NCBI GenBank assembly: GCA_030015575.1
Contig: JASDDO010000014.1
Location: 166,441,911-166,505,910 of the forward strand
Reading direction: 5' to 3'
Source: Agapanthus africanus
Taxonomy: Eukaryota > Streptophyta > Magnoliopsida > Asparagales > Amaryllidaceae
DNA length: 64,000 nucleotides
The notes beneath the pieces were generated by a model. That model was not told where the DNA came from and did not search any database. It saw nothing but the letters and a program-made list of their open reading frames with translations. Shown in pieces: positions 44,294-56,994 of the stretch. The translations under genes were made by a program, and so were the position numbers. The stretch's first letter is position 1. Every line of letters begins with the position of its first letter.

Positions 44294-46847
44294 ATCTCCC
44301 ACTTGCATTTAAGGCTAATTATTGCGGTGTCACATACTCATAGCCCGTGTGATACCGAACACCCAACTCCTCTACTAATCAGTTTCGTAAAGCCTGTTTG
44401 TGAAACTATTGCGTTCGAGAAATAGTCTCAGTAAGTGGATCCGCTCCAATGTTTCTTTCTATATCTCTCTATATCTCAACTTTGCGGAGAACAACTATCT
44501 CCCGAAATGAGCAATACATGTTTTAGAATTTGTCTGGATATCTGATGGGACCTAGTTCACAAATAAACTCCAAATCCAACAAACTTCTTAGACTGTATCT
44601 TCCACTGAATTTAATCAGTATCCAGCGCCATGCCTTCCTCAGTATCCTCTTGGACTACCTGTCTAACACACTGCCCCTCAAAAGTGGGAAAACTATAACT
44701 CAGACAGTCACTTTGTCACCCAGGTCACCTTGGAAACCTGAAATGATAACCGCCTCCCGAAGTAGGCTGTCGTTACCATATTCTAAGAGCATCCACTTAT
44801 GTTCAAAACTGCTTTCCTCCGTTTCTCCATGTTTGGATTAATACATACTTTTTGCAACCTGTGCAAAAACAATATCTGGTGTTGTACTTGACATTACATG
44901 ATTGACTCAATTGCCTAAGCAAGTGATATGCTAATCATGCAAATCCCTCTCCCCTTTAGTCTGTAAGACATCCTTTAGAGAGGGTGACTCCATCACCTGC
45001 AGGTACACCACCATGCCAGGAGTCAACCATTCTAAAACACCTCTAGAATAATGTCAAAGTATCCAAATTGGGACACTTCCTAAATCTAGATCTAAAACCA
45101 TAGATCTAGTCACTAGAATCCCTGATATTATATCTATATCCAATGTGGAGAAACCCTTTGTGACAACCACAGTATAACCGATCGTAGTATAGAAAGATCT
45201 CTTCCTATTTAGTGCATGTCATCCAAAAACCAGGACATCACACCCTACTACCTTCTTACCTGATCCATCTCTTATTCTGATGAAGTCAAACTCTATGACT
45301 TTCACATCAAAAATAGACGATCTATCTCCGCTATACTTGCTTTAGTCTATAATTAGACATAAGCTACTTGCCCATTATGCTTCCGCTGCTCCCACTGACT
45401 ACAACAACCCTCTGGTAGAGTCATATACACGTGCACTTCTAAAACTAGTTTATAACGATGCTATACTCATCCTCCTACCGGGTCTCATAGTCTAGAACAA
45501 CAGCAGTGGAAAGTCTGGGTAAACAAGAATCTCCCTGTCACCGTCTCTAAGAAGACTGAAGTACCTCTCGGGTGCCTGAGGTTACCCACCAACTCTGCGG
45601 AGTGGCTAATGGAATGTCGAATCTAATTGAATCAATAGGTCTTACTAAATTTTCAGTAATCGTTTGTTGGTTCTGGAATCACTTCCAGTTCTACCATACT
45701 CCCACTAATGTTTCTGAAAAAGAATCCATTTTACTAAAACTGGTGGCGAGTCAAGAACAATATAACTATTGGTCTTCCAGATAGTAGAAAATTGACCCTC
45801 GTCAAAGCCCGGGATAACCCACAAACTGCCATTACTGAAACGTGCCTTGAGTTTGTCCAGATTCTGGTTTTAAGCATCAGCCGGACAACTCCATATACCT
45901 CAACATCGTCAAGATATGATCCATTCTATATCCACTATAGAAACATAGGCACTGATTTAATCGGAACCAGATTCAAAAGAACATGCAGTTGTTTCCAGTG
46001 CATGTGAACCAAATGGAAGGAGGCCAATCAGCATTACTCATCTAGGAGTACATCCGCATATGAGTTATCTGAAAGAGAAGCAAGTTCTCAAAACTATTAC
46101 TATCAACGGAATACCTAGCACAAGTATCTACATCTTCGATCACCTTGAGGAATCCTGATACTTGCAACATATGGTTCTCTACTTTATTCTTGTATCTATA
46201 ACTTCTCTAAACTTGGACCCTGTATTTTTACGAAATACTTGTCTAAAACTAGAGAAGTCACAAGTAAATAGAATATAGTATGAGTACCAACCCCTTTGCC
46301 CTAATGGACACTGGACAACATACAATACTTTGTATAAGTCCAATGAGTTTAATAACTCAAACCTTGTGCGTCGTAGTTTGAAAACTGTACTATGGTTAAA
46401 AAGAATTACACCGCTGTTGAATGCTCCTTACCCAATCATCAACTGATATAGGTAAATGTCATAGACATAATTTCAAAAAGTTATATCTCACTTTATAAAA
46501 TAAACGTACAGATATATCAGTTTGAAATTGATGCATAACATCGGATATTCAAAACCAAATATTTGCCGTTAGGCAAAACCCAGGCGATTTCCTCAAATAT
46601 CACCAATTACAACGAATTCTGATATAATGAGAATATAATCACCTAATTCCCAATATCTTACCCCCACTCACCATCTGTAACGCCATATAGATGTGAAAAT
46701 CAAATCTGGTAAATACATACCCTGGAGTTAGAATCTAATTGGGAAATCAGTTTTCAATTAACAACGCACAGTGAAACTGAAACATGAAAATATTTCGGTG
46801 GGGTACCCGAGTATTCCTAGTAATTCCACTTCCACTATCCTGATTCA
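44294..46847 (-). pseudogene. Polypurine tract and degenerate copia pol (element E)
   Basis: GCAAGTGGGAGA on the minus strand (44295-44306) is the purine tract. To its right, decayed pol is seen only by comparison with F: about 46540-46600 corresponds to the block encoding GEYHIVLPNGNTLILNDCYY, and 45800-45940 to the integrase block RPYLKRVKIWGCPAYVKKHNPNKLETRS. Stops and indels are frequent and RT cannot be read. Plus-strand frames such as 44530-44841 have no support. Confidence 0.6.
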
Positions 46848-47668
46848 TGACTATAACCGTATATTTCTTTGCCATCTCTCCAATCCCTTTATATGTCTTT
46901 ACTTATTACCTTCAGTACACCGCACTTAGGCTAAATGGTTTTCTTCCTTCCATACCTTTCGGCATCAGCCTATGGTTTGGAAGAAGACTATCCAATAAGC
47001 GTAATAGGTGTACTCTCTTAATCCTAGGAGCTCACTCAACCTGAGAGAAGGTAAAGGGGAAAAGACAACCTGAATAATCCTATTCGATTTCTCCTGAACC
47101 GGAAACCATCCTCGAACTGGAACAAGTTCCTTCAAGTTCGTATGTTACTATACGATGGCATATCCAATAAATGTGGATCTTCATAGTGATACGGAATGTT
47201 CCGGAGAAATGCAAAGGTGAAGTAGGAGTGGCGATGATATACGTAGTTTCGTCGTGAATGACAGCAGTCACAATTTCCTTTTGCCCTCTTTCTAATCCCT
47301 TTATATGTCTTTACTTATTACCTTCTATACACCACACTTATGCTAATTGGTTTTCTTCTTTCCCTACCTTTCGGCACCTGCCTATGGTTTAGAAGAAGAC
47401 TATCTAATAAGCGTAATAGGTGTATACTCCTAAATACCAGTAGCCCTCGCAACTTGAGAAAAGGTAAAGAGAAAAGACAACTGAATAGTCCTATTCTATT
47501 TCTCCAGAACCAGAAACCATCCTCGACCTGAAATAAGTTTCATCGAGTTTGAATCTAATTATAAGATGGTCATATCCAATAAATGTGGATCTTCGTAGTG
47601 ATACGGAATATTCTGGAGAAATGCAAAGGGTAAAAGTAGGAGCTGCAAAGATATATGCGACCCAGACA
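46848..47668. repeat. 412-bp tandem duplication in element E
   Basis: Two diverged copies of one segment, offset 412 bp (ATATGTCTTT at 46891 and 47303). Both minus-strand copies end with RMVSGSGEIE. It lies where gag to protease would be. Confidence 0.8.
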
Positions 47669-50052
47669 ATCCAAAAGCCAAAGTGTTTTAAGAAGGTTCG
47701 GTTAACTTGGTTCATGAGTTATAGTCTAGGGTCGGGTCAAGGTCGCTGCCCCAAAGAGAGAGAAAAGAAATACTCAGCGTGCACTCTAACCTAGATCAGA
47801 ATGGTTATTTATTTATCTAATCAGGATGTCTCCCACTGTTTTCTCGAATTCTCCTTCAAACCCTGAAAGGAGAATTAGTCGGGATCATCTAAAATCACCC
47901 GAGGAGTAACACCTACTCATCAGTGAGAATCGGGATCCAACTATCATCACATGATAACTTGATGGAATTCACTCAAGTCACCACACTCCAGAAGGTATGT
48001 GCATGCTTGGTAAGTTTCCTGTATGTTTGAAACTCCTGATGTGATTTTTACCCCTAGGACCTAAGTGACCTTGACGAATAATCAACAAATCAAAAGGTCC
48101 TAGTCAAGTTCAACCCGTCATTATCTTGATTGCGTTAAACCCATCCGCACGACCCTTGACGAATAATCAACAAAGTCGTACGATTGTCCTAACCAATCCA
48201 CATGTCCATGCGACAGAAAAGCATTACAGAGCTACCGCACACTACGTCTCGGTGAATAGCAATGACAAATGTAGCACGAATACTAAGCAATATCTGAAAT
48301 GACGGAGGGCTATGGCTGGTTTTTGGCGAAAAACCTTTAACGAAATGAACTTGATATCGTTGAAGGAACCCAAGTGGTTTTACAAATATATAGTGGCGAA
48401 AACTTTTGCTAAAGAGGTCACTCCCTGTGAAGGGATCTCGGGTCTTTCCTCGTCGAATGAGATGCAAGATATTCCAAACTGAATACCATGATGCAAAGCA
48501 AAAGAATCGACTATAATAAAGTTATTACGTTAACGCAAAACTCCTGCCCAAGGGATCACTCTCGATGAAGGGATCTTGGCCCTTGCCTCGTGGAATGAGG
48601 TGCTGGATATTCATAACCGAATATCACTGTGCAAAACAAAAGCAAACTTCTGTAATGTCTGTTTTTAAAAACTTGGTTCCAACAACATCAAATAGGTTTG
48701 TTTTATCCTTGCATTGATCAGAATCAACGCAGTCCCATCAATTAAACATATCATACCAGATAATGGAACAAAAATATGATGTACGTATATGCCACCCGCA
48801 TTCTCCACTGGGCCCCGTCATCACCCGTCGGGTTACTTAACTAACGGCAGAGCGGGGGCTTGACTAGCGCGGGTGCAAAACATATACAACATCTACTAGT
48901 ATATATATAAATATATATAACAAACGTCCCAGGCATGATATAAAGCAATATCACAGAATCTCAGCCAAGCAACACAGAGTGGTGGATAATCCTGGATCCT
49001 CGGTTTTCACTTGAGCCACAAATGAGACCCGACGTTCCCTGTCATGTGGATAGCCTGTGCAATGAAAACCTAGACCTCCACGAGTGCGGCAAGTTACCTG
49101 CCAATCCCAGAAGTAAGGCAACCCCAATCAACAACGTGAATGGGCCACCTATCACTCCACAGAATCCGGTAACTTGAGCACCCCTCCTTGGGTCAACCTG
49201 TACCCCTACGAGTGCGGCGAATAGCCCGCCAATTCTAGAGTAAGGTCCCCTCCGTCTCAACGCCATGAGATGCGGACCCATTGACATCTAGAATCCAGCT
49301 ATTCGTGCACTCCACCGCGGGGTAATCCTAGTACAGAAAAGAAAATATATGTACAACGGTGACATCGATCTCAACCCGGTCATGCCCCAAACAAATAATA
49401 TACAAACTGGCAGTGACGGCAGTCCACAAGTTAGACGCTCGTCCCGCAATATCAAATGTACAAATGAATCTAAACTGTACTATCATTGCACCACCTGGCT
49501 ATCCACCACGACGATCTAACCACAACACAACACAGAACATCAACGTGAATGTCATGTTTGCAAACCCGTCTAAAAGAGCATATATCAATTAGACAAGTTA
49601 TACCGCTCTAATGACATTCACGGTCGCAGATAGTAATGCATGTACTATAAACTTACACATTTAAAATTTCAATCGACTAAACTTTTCCAAATTGACCCCA
49701 AATGCAAATCCAGCACTCAAACAAATCTAGGCCAAAACCATATATCATAAAAATCATATTTCCATGAATTAGAGCCCCAGAAAAAATTTGGGGCACTATA
49801 GCCCAAAAAGGGCGGCGGTTCCGCCGCAAAATGTAACATTTTGCTTCGGTTCCGCGGCGGAATTTTGGAGTTAGGTGTCTAAATTTTTTTCGCAGCTCTA
49901 GTTTTTCCTGCACATATTTTTAAGATACCAAATTTTTTTTTGAACAACTATGAAATTCGACAGAAAGCACATGAACTTGGAACTGTGATCCGGAAAAATT
50001 GGTCGATCGAGATTTTAACCTTGTGCAAACTAGCTAGTAGGGTTTATGGGGT
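47669..50052 (-). other. Leader and gag remnant of element E
   Basis: 2.4 kb without an open gene, reverse-collinear with the leader of F. It carries the palindrome GCGGCGGTTCCGCCGC at 49812-49827 and its partner GGTTCCGCGGCGGAA near 49848. A short duplicated pair (ACGAATAATCAACAAA) occurs near 48073 and 48160. Confidence 0.6.
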
Positions 50053-50065
50053 GGCTCCGATACCA
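50053..50065 (-). other. Primer binding site of element E
   Basis: TGGTATCGGAGCC on the minus strand, one base from the Met-type site TGGTATCAGAGC, three bases from the LTR end. Confidence 0.75.
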
Positions 50066-50068
50066 TAT

Positions 50069-52101
50069 TGGGTTATGCTAGCACCCCGGCCATCAATCCA
50101 TGGCCAAATGCAGAACAAAAATTTTCTAAACCGGCGCTACCGCAACCCCGAATACGGATCGACCAATAACCCTATATTTAGCAACCAATGAAAAGAGTTA
50201 GGAATGTTATACTGAATGATCCATGTCCTTCAATCTTTAACCTCTTCCCAAGCTCCTAGTGGCCACCACGATCAAGTTTGGTCGCCGGTTTCCCTCTATC
50301 GAATATGATCCACCCGAGAGTCTATGAATCGAGCTCTTACTCCAAAACCAAAGTAACTAGGATATCTAGTTTGCTAAACTTGATAGCCTAGAAGATGTAG
50401 AGTCTAATGGAGGATAAATTTGTCTCTAAACACCTTAGGTTTCTCAACACATAAGAGAGTTAGGGTGGAGGAAGAAGAAGATGCCATGGGAGATGAGAGT
50501 GAAGCTTGAGCAAAGCAACTCAAGAATAATAATTGCTTATTGTTGTGAGTGTGTGAGTAGACTAAATCAACTTAAGAAAAATATCTCAAGAGCTCACAAC
50601 AAATATCTCACACCACAAACAAAAACCTAAGCATGCCACAATAGTGTTTCATGAGTCACACCATGAGTCATCCCATGAGTCACCACACGAGTCACCAATT
50701 GTGGCATGCATGACAAATGCTAAGCACACACACTCATCTCTCCACCTTAATTAACCATTTAACCTAAATGGTTAATAAACAAAATGAGGTGGCAACTTCT
50801 AGAAACAATCTTGAAATAAATTACAAGAATGCCCCTCATCCGTATATACATACCCGCATCCGTATTCCGAAAAATACGAATACAACAAGACGAAAATAAT
50901 CCAACAATATAATACTCAGATCCGACTTAAACCAAAGCCCACTAGTATTATCCGCCCGAATCATGATACGTGCACAAGTGCACGTATATGATCGAACCCT
51001 ACCGTAAAACCATACGGCCTCTACATCGTTTCGCCCGAAACAGGGAAACCCTCTGTGTGGGACTCTAAAAACTCGTCAATACGCTGGCAGTGAGTTTAAC
51101 CACAAGCATGTCAGCGGCACTAGATGTATATAACGGCTACCCAGGTATTGAGCGAAAGGAAGGCCGACGAGCAAACTCATCCTGACCCCTACTAAGCCTG
51201 TCCTATGACAATATCCATACAGGACGGTCTCTTCGTCTAAGAGTATCGCATATCGAGTCTAGGGGGGTGGATAAAGTCAGACCCCTAATAACGCGACATT
51301 TAGTGTCGGTATGAAGCCCATCACAAATTGAGAAACTACTGATCCTAGATCAGTAATTCTCGACTACCTTGATCAAGGATTTCTGGTGATGGCCACCTGT
51401 GCGCAACGCGACATCAACCCCCAATACCGGGAGAGATGAATCCCCGACGATCCACTCACTGCCTCCATGTGGCTCGGGACTGTACCCAACTAAAACCTGT
51501 TTGCACGACTCTTTTGAGCCGTGGTAGGGTAGTAATCAAAGCACAGTAGGAACTCACATGAGAAAAATGACGATCTCAGGTCAACAGACTAATCTGTACA
51601 CATGTCACCTGGGAACTGCTATCTGACAATAGGTATAATACCAACTAGAAGATTCCCGGCGAGTCCGTCCAGTGTACCCATAACCCAATGAGCACCTGCA
51701 TACTATCTTAGGTGAACAAACTAACACCAATGGCTTGTGAGACCGGCCACCGCCCCTCGTCGGGGTCTCGATCAATACACACTAGTCTACTCTGGAGTAT
51801 CGATGCCCAGTCTCGATACACCTACGACTAGGGACATTTAAGGATGTGCTTATAGACCACCCAGCTCCCACGTATATGATCGACATCATAATGCTGGAAG
51901 TCAAGCAGGAATCCTATAGGCTCTATCAACATGTAATAGTGAACTGTAATGTCACCTAAAGTATGTACATGATGATAAAGATAAACCAGATAGCATACCA
52001 TCATTTTGAGTAAGATTGTTCTACCTGTATAAGTTCTCCCTCAATCATCTAATCGTGTGCCTGCGATTACAATAATTTACTTGATGGCACTATAGCTAAC
52101 A
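50069..52101 (-). repeat. 5' LTR of element E
   Basis: About 2033 bp; element-strand start TGTTAGCTATAGTGCC, end ...AACCCA. The first 490 bp align with the 3' LTR of F at 62943-63434, which places E and F in one family. It contains the 12-bp inverted repeat (50631-50642, 50698-50709) enclosing four (T/C)GAGTCA motifs. Confidence 0.82.
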
Positions 52102-52586
52102 TCTTGATTAAATACGAGTATGTGATACCGTATTCTAATCTCGCCATATTTGATATCGGTTAGGTTATATGAGATATAACCGGATTATTGAATCAAGTGT
52201 TAATTCAATGGTATATGTATATGTTGTTAATATGTATTTGATATATATTTGTATATTTGATATTAGACGGTTATATGTGATATAACCGGATTATTAAATC
52301 AAGTGTTGATTTAATAATTTAATATATATATATATATATATTAACTAGTATTGAATATTAGACTGTTATATGTGATATAACCGGATTATTGAATCAAGTG
52401 TTGATTTAATAATGTGATATACATATAAATAAGATATTAGTCGGTTATATATGATATGACCGGATTATTGAATCAAGTGTTGATTTAATAATTTCATATA
52501 TGTTTTTATATTTGATATGTTAATATATATTAACTAATATAATGCTTACTAAAGATTTTATGCTTTTCTAATACATTTAATATATG
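52102..52586. repeat. AT-rich tandem double-hairpin repeats
   Basis: Four units, 79-106 bp apart, each with CGGTTATATGTGATATAACCG-type palindrome (52163-52181, 52268-52288, 52363-52383, 52442-52462) followed 4 bp later by ATTAAATCAAGTGTTGATTTAAT-like palindrome. Spacers are AT microsatellite. Not attributable to a known element; it may be part of F's interrupted LTR. Confidence 0.75.
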
Positions 52587-55500
52587 TCACGCCCTGCTTC
52601 CCAAAATACGGAATACGAGGGGTTGACAAGGCCAGCCATGCTCCTACGGTCAAGGAAATATCCTGCCGTAGTCACACTTCGGCTTCTAGCTTTACGTAGT
52701 AAACAGTAAATATTGCGCAGGTAATGAAAAATGCAGTAACTGGAACAAAACATTATAAAGAACTGACCTGATGGGAAACAAAAGGGTATAACTCTAGATA
52801 GTAAATCAAGATGTCCGTGATGTATGTCTAGTCCTGGTCCAGGCTAAATCCTCTCCTCACACTGAGCATGCATACTCAGGTCGTCAGAGCGACACAATAG
52901 CAATATAATATATAAATCCAAGTGACAACTCTAACAGTGATAATAAATATATATACAGTAAATCAATGACGGTATAGGTATGAACATGCAGTAATCAATA
53001 CAGTGGAACGGTAAAAGCAGTAAAATAATATGCCAAGTATGTCAACACAGTAAGTATGTATATCGATGACATCATCCCTATCAGTCTCTAAGTCTCACTG
53101 TACAGGTCACTAAGCCTATCGCCAGTCCAAGTGTGAGAATCAACCACTCGCGAGTGTCCTCCACACAAGGGTAGGACCCAAGGGCAAGGGACCACGGGCC
53201 CAACATGTAACTCACGGTAATAATCATGTACCCTGTAAATCTCCATATATCTCCATATATATAAGCCGGCAAGGGACTCCCGAGATTCTATTGAACTCAC
53301 ACTCAAACTACCCCACACTCCGTGGTCTACATCAAACGCTAACCATAACCTCAACTATCAGTCGGTCTGTGACAAGTCTACACGAGAACTGGAGACAGGA
53401 TCTCCATCAAGCACGTCCCGACTAATATCTAAGGTAAATGGCAGTGTCTGGTGCCTTATCTGTGACACCCATGCAAGAGCTTCCACAAGTGTCCCATACC
53501 ACTTATAGTCACCCGTACACGCGTCTCACAGACGTCGACAATGTAATAGAATAATAAGGTTCACTGATTGTGTACCAGTACGTATCACTTTCACTTATTC
53601 ACTTATGCATGAACACTAACGTACTTGTCACAATCATCACTAATACCTAACACTGGGTAATGCACATGATCGCTAGGTTATCAATGCAGTGACAAATGTA
53701 TGATATGATGAGGGAACATTATGTAAAGCATGATTAAGATGTCATAAAACAGTATTCTATCACTTACACGATTTATCATAAATCGTATGTGTACAGTTTA
53801 GCGAAACGATGAATGGGGAATAAATAGTAGGTTCAGTTGTCTATCCAGCGAATTTGGTTTCATGCCAATCGGGTTCCAGGATCACTAATTATAGCCATTT
53901 CATTTTAAGCGTTCACGGCTGGAAATCCGGTTTCAGAATCGGAAGTCCGTTTCGCGATGCATTTTAATCCCAGTTAGGATCAGATTTTAGCGACACTACA
54001 GTTGAATGAAATATGGAGTTTTCAGTAAGGTTTCCAACGCAATAGACGGTTTCTCAATCGCGTCTGTACGTTAGGAGTTATACACTGTTCAATACTAATA
54101 TGTCAGTTCTGATTCTGTTGGGACAGTTATACGTCCCGATCTTTTAAATTACAGGTTAAATAGCAAATGATGACGAAACAGAATGAAACCACTTGTGTTA
54201 TCTATCTAACAGTTTCACCTTTAATAAACAGCGGAGTTCCCCAACCTAAGAGTTAAGGAAACCTGGTGGTACCCATTACGGGACAGTAAGCAATAATCAG
54301 AATCGCTCTGGACTGCAGTCCAGAGTCGCACTCCGATCCAAATATTGTCATAGTTTAAGAACAGAAACAATTAGAAACTTACATAGGGTTATGGTTCATC
54401 GAGTCGGATTCGATTTGATCCCTCGAACGCATCATTCCAGTACGTAAATAATTTATGGTGATTTTAACCGTTTTCAGATGCGGGAATTTCTAGTTTTATC
54501 CGTATATTTTGGGGTATTCATTTTAGTCACTAATAGTCGTATTTGTCAATGAAATTCACACACTAGATTTACATCCATACAGGCCAAACTATACCATTGA
54601 GTTCCGTCAAATTAAGTGAGTATTTCCATTGAGATCATGCATCGAACAGGTAAATAGTATAAGTTATCACGAATAGTAACATTGCAATTTATACGATTTG
54701 GGTTTGTAACATAAATAGATTAGCATGAAGCAAGTAAGAATACTTGCCTGGAGACGATGAATTGATGGCACGGTATGCACGGACACGACACACGCGACAA
54801 CAACGGCAAGAGTTTGGCCTCAACTGCGGTTTGGCCTCGGCTAGACGTGGAGTTTGGGGGCTCTGATGTGCAGCGGGTGGTGACAGAGATAGCAGGGGTG
54901 TCGGTGCTCCGGGTAGGGTTAAGGGTCGGGTTTGGTGAAGGAGTTGATGGGGTGAGAGAGATATCAAGAGAGAGAGAGATCAAGAGATATATAGAGAGAG
55001 AGGAGTGTTGAGAGAGACAGAGAGAGTGAGGGTTGTAGAGAGAGAGAGTGAGAGGGATACGGAGAGAGAGAGTTGTAGAGAAAGAGAGAGTGAGAGGGAC
55101 AGAGAGAGACAGAGAGAGAGTTGTAGAGGGAGAGAGAGACAGAGATTTGAGAGGAAGAGAGAGAAACAGAGAGAGAGAGAGAGAGAGGTTGCATAGGAAT
55201 ATAGAGAGAGCTTGGGAGAGGGGTGTAGAGGCTCGGGTGTGGATGTATGGGGTGATGGTGATGCTGCTGACGACGAGGAGGGTATGAGGGAGTCGACGAT
55301 AAGCAGTGGGGGCTCGCCGACGAGAGGGCGCAGGTGGCCGAGCTCGGTGTGCAGGGGTTGGGGTTCTGGGTTGGGATGATGCAGGTGCTCGGTGTAGGGA
55401 GGAGAGGTGATGGAGGTCGGAGCTCCGGCGAGGGTTTAGGAGAGGTGCTCGGGGCTGTGGGTTGTCGGGGACGAGGGTGACGACGACGAGCGCAAGCGTG

Positions 55501-56270
55501 GGCGTGGGCTCGAGAGAGGGAGGGGGAAAGAAAAGGAGAAAGGGAGAAAGCGAGAGAGAGAGAACGTGAGGGGGAGTGAAATAGGGGAGACGTGTGGATC
55601 GCGAGGGTAACGGTGCACGACGTGAGCGTGGGCGTGGGTGGAGGCGTCGGCGGAGGAAACGGATCTTACGAGCGGGGAGGCGGAAAGAGCCGTTGGAGAA
55701 GATGGAGGGTGTAGAAGCGGGTCGGGTCGGTGAGCGGGTCGGGTTGGAGGCTTTTGGAGCGGGCCAAGTGTGAGCTGGGCCAGGGATTGGGCCTGAGAAA
55801 TTTAAAGGAAAATCAAATGGGGAAAATAAAGGGAGTGGGCTTGGGATTTGGGTGATACGGGTTGGGCCAGGGAAAAATGAAATAAAGGAATGAGAAAATT
55901 AAAAAGGGCCGGGCTGAAGGAATGGTGCTGAGGGTTATTGTGTGGTGATTTGGGTTTAGTTTTAAATGAATGAAAGAAATGGGTTGAAGGGAAAAATTAG
56001 GGTTTTGGGTTTGAATAGAAATATGAAAGGAGATGGGCGTATATAAATTGAGGTTTATATAAATGGGACAAGATCATGAGGAATTAGGATTAAGGTCTGA
56101 GAAAAGAGAGGGGAAGAACAAAAATAGATTGGGAAAATTTTTAAAATAATAAATAATTATAAATAAAATTTTATAGGTTAAAAAAGGAAATACGGATATA
56201 GGCGTATATAAAAGAATCGGGTATTAAAATATATATGTGATATATATTAATATATGTATTTAATTTTTGT
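52587..56270 (-). repeat. Long gypsy-type LTR, minus orientation (D)
   Basis: Left end TGTCACGCCCTGCTTCCC is the complement of the C-type end at 26208 and of chromovirus LTR ends. Non-coding throughout: an upstream-like AT-rich right part, a GC-rich and CT-rich block (55200-55760, minus sense) and a GA microsatellite (54955-55195). The right boundary, near 56200-56300, is not resolved and no target duplication was found, so solo LTR or truncated element are both possible. Confidence 0.6.
54955..55195. repeat. (GAGA)n microsatellite with GTTGTAGAGA units
   Basis: Purine run in which AGAGAGAGTGAGG and GTTGTAGAGA recur. It yields long Arg/Glu- or Ser/Leu-rich frames on both strands (54689-55287), which are not genes. 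Confidence 0.9.
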
Positions 56271-56981
56271 ATCATACTTGATGATACATTCAACATGGGT
56301 GTATGAGACTTACACTAGAGCCAAGGATAATATTGGGTGATTTATTTTAAAGTGAAATAAAAATTAGTGGATAATGAGCATGGCTTAGATGCTTGTAGAA
56401 GCATGTAGAAGCCATGACCCATTCCACTAATTTTGTTTTACTCTAGATATTTTCTCACCCAACCATATATCACTTATCACTTGAGATATTTTCTTCACCC
56501 AAGTTGATCTTCTTCCTCTCTAGTTTTTCTTGAGCTGGAAAAGAAAAAGAGAAATATGCTTCTATAGTGAGCAAAATTCCTACTTCATCAAACTACTCTC
56601 ATCTAGCCCATAAAATTAGGTTGTTTGCTTCAATAATTCTTTATTAGTAAAGAGGTAGCTTGAGTTAGAGAAACTTCAAGTGGATCATTTTCGGCCTCGA
56701 AGACGACGAAACAAGCTCGTTCCTTTCACCAAGTGGAGCCTAAGAAGAGTTCTAGGGACTACTACTTGGAGCTTAGGGACTACTACTTGAAGCTATAGAA
56801 GTGAAGTACTTGGTCTACAAAGATTGTAACCTTCTTCACTTTAGTATAGAACTTGCTTTCTTGCTTAAAAACCCTAATTCTCTAGTTCGATTCTATGTTA
56901 GTGTAGCATACCTCTAGATTTTTTTAAATTGCGTACTTGATGCATGTGGAAACCTTGTAGAGGTGCTAAGACACATTTTCA
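56271..56981 (+). repeat. 5' LTR of copia F, 3' part only
   Basis: Ends ...CACATTTTCA directly before the primer site. Some text (CAAGTGGATCATTTTCGG) aligns with the corresponding end of E's LTR. The first part of the LTR, known from 62943-63434, is missing here, so the LTR is truncated or was split by D. Confidence 0.6.
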
Positions 56982-56994
56982 TGGTATCAGAACC
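56982..56994 (+). other. Primer binding site of element F
   Basis: TGGTATCAGAACC, Met-type with one change, immediately after the LTR end. Confidence 0.85.

Larger units (their letters stand above)
42786..52101 (-). mobile_element. Decayed Ty1/copia element (E)
   Basis: Related LTRs at 42786-44293 (truncated) and 50069-52101 flank 5.8 kb of internal sequence in minus orientation, with a primer site at 50053-50065 and purine tract at 44295-44306. Internal text aligns piecewise, in reverse, to the plus-strand copia F: leader motifs (48780-48900 with 58510-58620; 48050-48190 with 59090-59230), pre-integrase (about 46540-46600) and integrase (about 45800-45940). No frame survives. E is the older of the two related copies. 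Confidence 0.8.

Noticed and set aside
54689-55287. Open frames in the GA-rich tract on both strands
   Set aside because: Low-complexity microsatellite inside an LTR; no domain, and frames are open simply because GA/TC runs lack stops.
55000-55760. Host gene 5' UTR or promoter in the GC-rich block
   Set aside because: It lies within LTR D; chromovirus LTRs typically have such GC- and CT-rich transcribed parts, and no coding exon follows.
52582-56260. Target duplication for LTR D (AATATA/ATATA)
   Set aside because: The sequence on both sides is AT microsatellite and no LTR terminus ending in CA is followed by the same bases, so chance cannot be excluded.
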